Below are positions 55,239-64,000 of a DNA stretch of 64,000 nucleotides, piece after piece. Both the position numbers and the translations under genes were made by a program. Position 1 is the first letter of the stretch. Each line of letters opens with the position of its first letter. The notes below the pieces were generated by a model. That model had not been told where the DNA came from and did no database searches. It worked only from the letters and a program-made list of their open reading frames with translations. This DNA is from Hyphodiscus hymeniophilus (taxonomy: Eukaryota > Ascomycota > Leotiomycetes > Helotiales > Hyphodiscaceae), in contig VNKQ01000013.1 in NCBI GenBank assembly GCA_016508695.1, positions 62,001-126,000 of the forward strand. The letters run 5' to 3'.

Positions 55239-58200
55239 ATGGCGTACAGCTCTGACGACGGGAACTATGTTGGTCGCGAAGACGCTGGCTCCATCAGCCG
55301 GTGGGATGCTCAGGCTGAGAGACAGGGCTATGGCCACAACCACCAGGGCTACTTCCGCTACCAAGATCAAGATCAACAGGCACCCTACGCATATGGCGAC
55401 GGGAATGAACACGGGAATGGTATGTACATGTACACTCCCCTCCCTTTTCTGCTTTTAATACACTCGCATTCCCCATCTCAATCGGATCACTAAAGAAGAA
55501 GAAAAAAGTCCCAGCTAGACAACCTGGATTGGGTGTTCCCTCTAGAAGCGCATCCTCCCGAGCGCAGCTAGCTCTGCTTCTGAGTTCACTACCTCTTTAC
55601 GACCTTAGCTCTTACATATTACCTTCGTATGCATTTGCAAACCCATTTCTTCGCTCGCTCACTTCTTTCCCACCATCCGGTTCTTCTGCCCTACCCAGGT
55701 GGCTTCTTGAGAGTCGAGACACCACACTCATCCCGATATCACCGTTGCATCTACTTTGACCCTTGCTAATCTCGCTCTTCTGCAACGCAGATCATCAGCG
55801 CCAGCCGTACGAGTACGCGAGACAGTGGCAGTCTCCAGTGGACCAGCAGCAGCAGCAGCAACCGCACGAATACTCGTACGATCGCGGAAATTACCAACAT
55901 CAAAAAGAGGATCATCACGGCATGGCGGGGTATCATCAACAGAACGCGCAGCTGGGAGCGACCTTCTATCCAGGAGGCCATGATGACTTCTACATGCCAG
56001 AGCTAGTCTCTCCAACTCCTCAAAGGTATGAAAGGGATCCACTTCGGTTACTTGAGAGTATGGGTGATAAATAGCCGGAATTCGAATTGCTTGAGGTCTC
56101 TTAGTCGCCCAAGACGCTTGGGAGTCTACAAGATGAATATTCAGACTTCGGATCACTTGTAGTGTCCGAATCTCTCAAAGCTTCGGAAACATCCTGAAAC
56201 GAATATTAATCGCGGTTCATTTGGGCGTGGACATCTGAGGAAACAGGCTGATTTGAACAATAGGGTAATGCCCGAGGTTCCATCAAACATGCAAGAAGGA
56301 CTTGCACATCTCGAACTCGAAGCCCGCGAACCCAGACCGTCAGGCCAGAGGCTCACCTCTGACTCTTCGCTATCTACAATGCAATCATCAGCACTCCAGC
56401 AGCGAATGCACAGCCGCGAAATCTCTGAAACACACCCTCAGAACAATGCGCCTGGTTATACAGCGAGCTACGAGCACACAAATGCTGCAGCATACCAAAA
56501 CATAAGCGGAGGTCAATATGGAGGATCACGAAATGATCTGGATTCCCCGAAGTTCAGCCCTTTTCCCAAAATACGGGATCCGGGAGGGAACGTGCCTCTG
56601 TCGGACGAAGAGAAGGAGGAGGTGCTAGATAAAGCGAGACCTTTGGTTCTACAATCATCAGATCCGGAGATGCAACTAGCTTGGGCACAAGATGCTCTTT
56701 CCTGGGTTGAAATAGCGAATCAAAGTTACATTAGGCAACAAGCGGAGGGACAACCACCAAGATCTGCAACCCCGAACGTGGAGCATCAGCTGCGAGTGGA
56801 TGCGCTGAACATCGTCAACTTCCTAGCAGACCAGCACCACCCAAAGGCAGATTTTATGAAAGGAATGTGGCTCGAATTTGGCAAATTTGGATACAGAATA
56901 GACAAGAGAGAGGCATATCTGTCGTACCGTAGAGCTGCAGAAAAAGGATATGCTCGAGCGGAGTACAGGATAGGGATGCAATACGAAAGCACCAACGATG
57001 CCGCCAAGGCCCTGAACCACTACCAAAGAGGGGTGGATATGAAAGATTCGGCATCCAATTATCGACTTGGAATGATGACGCTGCTTGGTCAACACGGAAC
57101 GCCTCAAGACTACCAGCGAGGTATTGATCTTATCCAACGAGCAGCAGCTACCGCAGATGAAAATGCTCCCCAAGGCGCTTATGTTTACGGGATGCTGCTT
57201 GCCCGCGAATTGGACCAAGTTAGCGTACCGGAACAGTATCTACCTTACGATTTAAATGATGCCAAGATGTTCATCGAGAAGGCTGCTTATCTCGGATTCC
57301 CAAAGGCCCAGCTGAAGATGGCGCAAGCTTACGAGTTATGTCAGCTTGGCTGTGAATTTGAGCCTGCTTTATCACTGCACTACAACGCACTTGCAGCGCG
57401 TCAAGGAGAAGCCGAGGCTGATATGTCAATCAGTAAATGGTTTTTGTGTGGTTATGAGGGCATTTTCGAGAAAAATGAAGAGTTGGCCTTCACATATGCC
57501 AATCGAGCTGCTCAAACAAAGATGCCCACAGCTGAGTTTGCAATGGGCTATTTCTATGAGATAGGAATGTATGTCCCAGTGGACCTCCATGAGTCCGCAA
57601 GGTGGTACGCAAAAGCCGCCGAACATGGCAATAAAGATGCTCTGGGAAGAATCGACAGTATTAGGAAGGACAAAGTTCTGAAGAAAGAAGATCACGAACA
57701 GATGGCGATTTCAAGAATCAAATCGCAGTACGGTTCGCAACGAGGTGGAAGACCCGATCGATTCAAGCAGAAGTCTGCTCCTATGCCACCCATGGTCGAA
57801 GACAGTCGAGTCGATATGCCAGATCACAGAAGCTCCTACTCTGGCACATCCGGACAATTGCGTCCTCAGAGCATTGGCCAACCTCCCGCAAGACCAATAT
57901 CGACGGCTCCATATCCGGATGATGATCGACCCCTTCCAGGCCTTCCCAGCCAAGCTTCCCACCCCAATGCAGCTCTACGCCCCCACTCACAAGCTGGACC
58001 TAGCGCTGATCGACCATCTTCTGCTTTTGGCATTCGGCCCTTGAGCCATGCAGCTACCGAGTCGCAATATGATCATCGGCCCTCTCCTGGCCTTTCGAGG
58101 CCAACGTCGACATTGGGAAGCATGCCTCCACCCGGTGGCAGAGGTAGCAATCCAGTAGACAGAGGCCGAGTCGTTTTAACAGGATGGGAACCGCAACTAC

Positions 58201-58881
58201 CTGCAAAGTACCGCGAGCCATCTCCAAATCAGGCCCCCACCCTTCCTCACGTGGACCTTGGTGGTCCCATGAACTTTGATCAAGGTGCAAATAGACTGCA
58301 AAAGCCGCCACCTCTGAACCCGAACAAACCTTATCCACAAACGCCAAGTACTCAGCCATATCCGCAAACCACAAGTACTCAACCATATCCGCCAAACCCT
58401 AAGGTTCCGCAGCCACCATATAATCAAGGTTATGGACCCACCGCCAGCCCAAGGCCTGCTCCGCAAGACTATAATCAGGCCGTCCCTCGACGCGACCCGC
58501 AGGCTAATCAACAATTCACACGTCCAGAACGAGGAAGTTCGAAGACACCTGCATCTGATGTCCAGACTGGTACTCATGTTGGAACTCCTGTGGTGAGCCA
58601 GCCTCCTGGAAGGTTTGAATCAGTACATGGGCAGGTCCAGAACGCAAGCCGTGTACCCAACCGCCCTACAACAGCTATGTCATCTCAGTCTGCAAACTCG
58701 AGGCACTCATCTACCGCGCCACCAATACCCTCTCCTGGCCCCGGAGCGACACCCAAGAAGGGACCTGCAACGTTTGAAGCGATGAATATTCCCCACGCGA
58801 AGGACGAGAGTGATTGTGTAAGTTTTGCGGCCAATAATACCACCTTTCGGTATACTGATCTTCATTCAGATTGTTATGTGA
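55239..58881 (+). CDS. SKT5-like Sel1-repeat protein (chitin synthase activator type)
   Basis: Exons: 55239-55419, 55791-56025, 56264-58817 and 58870-58881. Introns are 371, 238 and 52 nt. The first two exons code Gln/Tyr/His-rich disordered sequence. The third holds the Sel1 repeats (about residues 300-640): ADFMKGMWLEFG, AYLSYRRAAEKGYARAEYRIG, ALNHYQRGVD, A..FIEKAAYLGFPKAQLKMA and ARWYAKAAEHGNKDALGR. Then follows a long Pro/Gln/Ser-rich tail. The last intron is short, and its removal changes the ending from a run of unrelated residues to ESDCIVM-stop, a perfect CaaX box for prenylation as in yeast Skt5/Chs4. Skt5 proteins activate or localise chitin synthases at the membrane. Confidence 0.87.
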
Positions 58882-59432
58882 TCTGCCATCGAGCGAATGA
58901 AACTTGACAGCAAGGCAATGTGATGATTTACGCATGAATGATATGGGGCGTTGGAATAAGCATTGTAGGCGTTGAGGACATTGAAAAGTGTTCAAGGTGA
59001 CATTGGTATAGACGCAAACACTTCTGAGTAGAAATGATACCCAATCGTGTCTTTATAAAGTCATATTTCTACCATGTTTATTCGAGTATGATCAATTTCG
59101 GGGCTTCAAGATTCGGATTCGATTCTGGCACGTGATAAGGCTGCGCGTGAGGTTTCCCTCGGCACTGCAAAGGTTCAACTTTCTTCAAGTACTTCCCATC
59201 TACCCTTTCCGACTCCTACATCACTTGCCATCCATCTCAAGCTTATACGAACACATCTCCTCATCTACTTTCCCTTCTCCGTACAATTCCACGTCATATC
59301 AACATCTTTTATCCAGGCATCCACCATCCTCTACTTTACGACGCGTCCCATCAACAGTCAACCCCAACCAACACCCAATCCAAACCAAAACCCAAAACCG
59401 AGCCAGTCCTGTTCCAATCCCAACCGTCGAAA

Positions 59433-60610
59433 ATGGCACCACGAGCGCCCAAAAAAGAAGACACACCTTCCAGCACCGGCACACCCGAAGTCCTGAAACC
59501 CAAAACGGAGAAAGCGAAAGTCGAGAAAGCCAAAGCGGAGCCAAGGCCGAGAGCCAAGAGCGAGAAGGCGAACAAGGAGAAAGGCGAGAAGGTGGAGAAA
59601 GAAAAGGAGAAGGTGGTCAAGCCTAAGGCGGTAAAGGGGAAGGGCGAGAAGGGCGATGGCGAAGGAAAGGAGAAGGAGAAGGAGAAGAAGGCTGTGAAGA
59701 GTGATGGGAAGGCTGTGGATAAGCCGAAAGTAAAGGCTGTTACTGGTGATGAGGCGGTGGCGTTGATCGTGGAGTATCTGAAGGCGCAGAATCGACCGTT
59801 CAGCGCTACGGAGGTTTCTGCTAATTTGCATGGGAAGGTATGCAGATGGTTTCACTCCTCGATCTCTCCTTGGTCCTTTTAGTCCTAGTAATAGGAGAGG
59901 GTTGATAGTCAATTTATGATACTGACGAGTGTTGCGTAGGTCACAAAGACAGTCGCGGACAAGTTACTTAAAGAATTGGGCGAGAAGGGAACCCTCGGAA
60001 TGAAGGCCACCAACAAGATCAATGATGATGGCGAGTACGCAAAGGGCACCCAGTTCGTTTTCTGGACTCCGCAGGTTCGTCAGGTCGTCTAATCTCGCCT
60101 CTTCGACGCTCAATCTCGCTCTGTTCTCCGAGCTCATATTTTCCTATGATCTACTAACCCTGCACTTCGTCACTCAACTTTATCCAAGGACAAGCTAACC
60201 ATCACCAGAACGCCTCAGACACAGCCACCCCCGAAGAGCTCGCCACGATGGAATGCACAATCGCAGAACTCAAAGCCTCAAACCCAATCCTCCAGAAAGA
60301 GCTGAAAGCCCAGAGTAGCAAACTCGCCATGATGAAAGCCGCGCCCACTATTGCGCAACTCCAGGACATGGTCGACGCCCTCCGTGTCGAGAACGCAGCC
60401 AAAGCGAATAAGCTTGCGGAGTTCAAGAGCGGAAAGGTCAAGATGCCGAGTAAAGAGGAGATGGTCGCTGTGGAGAGGGCTCATCGGTTTTGGAGTCGCG
60501 TGAAGAAGGCTAGGAAGGCTGCGTATGGGGAGCTCGAGTATAGCTTGATGGAGAACGGGAAGTCGAGGGAGGATATAAGGGAGGAATGTGGGGTCGAGGG
60601 TGATGATTAG
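59433..60610 (+). CDS. HOP2: Meiotic homologous-pairing protein Hop2
   Basis: Three exons: 59433-59837, 59940-60074 and 60209-60610. Introns 59838-59939 and 60075-60208 are GT..AG. The N-terminal 110 residues are Lys/Glu/Ala-rich, charged and unusual for yeast Hop2. The winged-helix domain follows (ALIVEYLKAQNRPFSATEVSANLHGK, TKTVADKLLKELGEKG, QFVFWTPQ), then a long coiled coil (EELATMECTIAELKAS to ANKLAEFKSGK) and C-terminal FWSRVKKARKAAY. This is the TBPIP/Hop2 layout. With Mnd1 it promotes strand invasion by Dmc1 and Rad51 in meiosis. The charged N-terminal extension may be fungal-specific. Confidence 0.9.
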
Positions 60611-61373
60611 CTTGGTCGGGAAAAGCATCATCGATTGGCGGGATCGGGGGAGTCATGGATTTCGCTCTGTAGGCTCATGAGGTTGGTGGACCATTGCTAT
60701 GGGCATCGCCGGTGGGAGAGTCATTTGGGACACGATATGAACACTTTAAGTCTGGGCCATGTATTTGCTGACAGGAGCTATTTCCACAAACCTTGCTAGA
60801 TATCTTACCATACCAATGTTTTCGTACACACTCTCCCCAATAAATTTCATACTCTTTGAGCTTTGAGCTTAACCAGTATTTGAACAACGACTGTCAACGA
60901 AAGAATAGAGGAATGTTTGACACATCTTCCTGCTCATCCTCAACTGACAATCCACTCTCCCTCCTTTCCTCCCGTCTTTAACGCCTTGATCTCGGAGTCG
61001 CACCAAAACTTTCTACTCTGGCCAAGGTCGCACAGCTTGTAGTCGCAGTCGTCACCGTCCGGATTGTCGTAGACATTAGGGTCTAGGCAGTGTTTTTAGC
61101 TTTTAGAAGGCGTGATGCTGGTTGCGAAACCTGATCACTGTTTGTTTGCCTGGAGAGCTCTTCGGATGGTCTTTATTTAAGGGTATGGTTTATTCGGTCT
61201 CGTTGGCTCAGGATTTATACAGTCACAGCCTAGCTTGAACGAGAGAGGAAAAACGGATTTGAGCGTGGATGATGATGAGATTCCATATGTTTACAGCGAA
61301 TCATGCGTCAATTATCCTGATTTTGTATGCAGACCACTTCGTGTTCAGATGAGGCCATCATTATTTTACATGC
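60611..61373. other. Intergenic between two convergent stops
   Basis: No gene is visible. The two flanking genes end here; the only open frames are short. Confidence 0.5.
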
Positions 61374-63633
61374 TCACAATAGATAAGCAGCGATCGCAAT
61401 TGACCCAGCTAAAGCCAGAAAAGAAGCCGATTCCATACCACTTGCACCGCCCGTGAATGGAATAGGAGTCTTGGGAATACTGGATCCAGTAGGGGTGGGA
61501 GATGTGGCTGTCCCGTTCGTGGTACCATTTCCGCTACTTCCACTGCCACATGTCCCGTTGAACTGCTTAAGCAGAGTGAGCTCATCGCCCACCGTGCCGT
61601 CTTGACCCCAAATATACTGCCACGTGAGAGCAGAACAATTGTGAACGGTGAGTTTGCCGAATCCGAAATGTACCTGGTCAAGGACGGCGGTAATGTTAAG
61701 TTGCTTCTCGTCGGAGTCGAGGGTGCTGTGGGACTCAAGATTGCCAGCCGCTCCGTTGACAATGTGTGTCATTGAGACGCCAGGGTTAGTGTTGTAGGTA
61801 TTGTTGTTCACGATGGAGGCGGTATCGATGGTTCCGTTGGTTCCAAGAGGGAACATACGCTCATACCAATGGATGTGACTGTAGTAAAAGGTTAAAAAGA
61901 GTAAGGTTTGGGGAGTGAGATACTCACCCAGCGAAATAAGCATCAACACCAAATTCAAGTAAGAGGCCCTCAAAGGCCGCTTGTAAGTTCTTTTGGTATG
62001 AAGAAACTTCGGACGAATACATCGGACGATGACTCATGGCAATGACCCAAGGCGTTTTGTTCCTATCGATAGCGGCAAGATCTTTGGCTAGCCACTGAAC
62101 CTGCTCGTAGTTCTTGTTGATCTTGTAAGAACCATTGATGTAACCGAATGGCCCACTGTCCGTAACATAGGTCTCATTTTCCTTAGGCGTCGTCTCGTCA
62201 CCCGTGAGATCGGCAACGAAAGGGAATTCTGGGCTCTTTGCGAAGTCTGTTTCGCCATTCAAAGAAATGAAGTGGGCAAGGCCGTAATCGAACGAGTACC
62301 AAAAGTTTCCAACCCCACCACTTTCACTTCCCGGCATCCGGAAACGTTCTTGATATGCTGTGAAATTTCTGCATCTTTTAGCAAAACGGTAATCAAAACT
62401 GCCGGGGAATCTTACCTTTGTGAGGGTGGGCAGCTGAAGTAAGTAAGGGCACTCTCCGGCGCTGTTGAGTTTGTCTCGTTATTGTTCAAATAAGCTGTTA
62501 GGATATTTCCAGGACCGTCGAATTCACTGCAGGCGGCTTCGTGATTGCCAGGCTGGACCATATAAGGCACCTTGGCTGTGATGTTCAGTACCCACTGCTG
62601 CCAGAGATCCCAGTTTGACTCATACAAGACGCTCATGTCACCTCCTAGAGGACCACCTTGATTGGCAGTTTCGCCAGCAGGAAGGGGCGTGTCATACTAT
62701 CAGTAGAGCCGAGTTAGTCGCAATCTCGAAGAAAATAACTGGTGTTTATTGGTTTCCCATAAGTCCACCATAAAGATCTACGAGCAAGAGAGTGGGTAAT
62801 CCTCATCAATCGAGCCAGATTTGGGGGTTTAAAGAATGAATTGTCCGTGATTTGCTTACCGATGGAGGAATTGGCCCAGGAATTTCACTGGAGGTACCAT
62901 TGTAGCATACAGGCCAGTCGTCTTCACAAGGAAGAATTCCAGAATACCAGTCGTCTGCATAACTAAGATCACCACCATGCCAGGCAAAAGCAGCCCCTTC
63001 GTCAACAGCTTTCATCATCTGCGTGAAAGTTCCCTGTGCATTGGTGTAACCCATATCGTTTACGACCGCAACGGTAAACTCAGTCGGGTTGCCAGCAGCA
63101 CGTGCAGTAGTGAAACTCATCACGTCCGAGGCCGTGGTTCCATTCGCAGCCGGGATCTTATAGAAGTATGTGGTATCCGCTTTCAGACCGGTGATCTGAA
63201 CTTCATGGAAGAACTGACTGCACTGCGTAACGCCTACCATCGAGCAAGGAGGAGTGCGGTCATAGGTATGAGATTGACCAGAAGCTGTTTGACTCAAGCT
63301 TGAGGCACTAGTACCCCAGCTGACGGAGGGAGCCACGCCCAATCCGAAGGGAGTTTGATAGTGAATGTGGATGCCGGCTGGAACGTAGGATAACGAGATA
63401 ACATTGATGTTGTTGGAGGGTGTTGAAGACGACGGGGTAACAGCTGGGGCTTCAACGAGGCGTGGGAAGCCCTTCCCATTGCCATTGATGGTCGGATCAA
63501 CCCAGTCGCCAATAGGAACGGCCGGTCCTGTATATGGAAAGCTCTCATCGACATCGGGAAGGGCGACGGCAACGACACGGGTGGCGGAAAGGGATAGCGC
63601 GCCAACGAGCGCTGATGCTGTAGTGACCTTCAT
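61374..63633 (-). CDS. GPI-anchored purple acid phosphatase
   Basis: Four or more exons. Exon 1: 63633-62860; exon 2: 62696-62416; exon 3: 62368 to about 61926; the last begins near 61895. The first introns are 163 and 47 nt. A signal peptide (residues 1-23) and a fibronectin-like N-domain (YVPAGIHIHYQTPFG) precede the metallophosphatase core: VVNDMGY, HGGDLSYADDWY, GNHEAACSEFD, SHRPMY and GHIHWYERM. These supply the dinuclear metal ligands. The C-terminus is Ser/Gly/Thr-rich and ends in a hydrophobic tail (FLALAGSIAIAAYLL), as for a GPI anchor. These secreted enzymes release phosphate from organic esters and are often induced by phosphate lack. Confidence 0.9.
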
Positions 63634-63687
63634 ACTGGAGACAAATTGCAGAACGAGGCAAGCGAAAGTTGCGATGTTCGTATACTC

Positions 63688-63755
63688 GTATACTCGTATA
63701 CTCGAGTAAGCGATTGACGCCGGAGTTCAACGAGAGAAACGGGGGGGGGGGGGGA
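63688..63755. repeat. Short tandem TATACTCG units and a poly-G run
   Basis: Three or four units TATACTCG lie at about 63678-63706 in the acid phosphatase leader; a 12- to 14-base G run lies at about 63742-63755. Both are simple repeats prone to length errors. Confidence 0.75.
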
Positions 63756-64000
63756 AGGAGAGGACCAACAGACGCGAAGACGCGAAGGAGGTCTTCGAGT
63801 TTATGTACTTACTTGGAGCTTATCCTTGCACGGTACCTGCATCCTGCCAGAGAGCTCCTGCCCCAGTTGTCAATCAAGGAAACGGCAGGGACGAGTGTCG
63901 AGGCGAGCTAGCCATTGCAGCAAATACACGTGCTTGAGGTTATCAAGATTGATGGAACAGTCATCCCGCTTCAAGATAGCCGTGTACATCCTGCAACCAA

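Overview
The window is nuclear DNA of a filamentous ascomycete (Pezizomycotina). The evidence is the dense set of short introns (about 45-120 nt, usually GT..AG with a CTAAC/CTGAC-like branch site), Zn2Cys6 and fungal-only gene families, full-size PDR-type ABC transporter architecture, and decayed Helitron and helicase relics. A Leotiomycetes placement is my guess from family content and is not proven. Many genes were resolved by splicing the raw sequence by eye, because introns hide them from single-frame reading.

Left end (0.4-6.3 kb) is the most unusual part. It holds a fungal RiPP locus of the dikaritin type (the ustiloxin, phomopsin and asperipin-2a class). A secreted precursor with nine copies of the core GDDTYYYL (3310-3918) sits divergently from a UstYa-family oxidase gene (1612-2734). 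A second protein with two HxxHC motifs lies further out (374-1009), and the cluster may run off the left edge. In every repeat the spacer in front of the core is an even run of X-Ala/X-Pro dipeptides, as if made for a Kex2 plus Ste13 type maturation. A secreted protein of unknown function follows (4641-6314).

6.3-10.1 kb is gene-poor and full of broken SF1 and RecQ-like helicase fragments, including an inverted pair. 10.1-18.0 kb is an ordinary housekeeping block: OXR1/TLDc, DPH7, a DUF1917 protein, the NatC catalytic subunit NAA30 and the acyltransferase LRO1. 18-22 kb is accessory again: a third UstYa-family gene, a small cysteine-rich secreted protein, an 18-bp tandem repeat and a tRNA-Val pseudogene without a D-arm. 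22.4-31.8 kb is housekeeping: condensin subunit 1, Cdc7 kinase, ribosomal protein uL15 and a CCCH zinc-finger protein.

32-34.4 kb holds no convincing gene. 34.4-45 kb carries a C2HC plus Zn2Cys6 transcription factor, a short-chain dehydrogenase, a zinc-ribbon protein and an intact, intron-rich PDR-type ABC transporter, perhaps a detoxification neighbourhood. An SCPx-type thiolase follows at 46.1-47.8 kb. 48-51.3 kb is a decayed island with a Helitron helicase tail, a sugar-transporter stub, minisatellites and tandem duplications. 51.4-63.6 kb returns to conserved genes: CHL1 helicase, an SKT5-like Sel1-repeat protein whose last intron hides a CaaX box, HOP2, and a GPI-anchored purple acid phosphatase.
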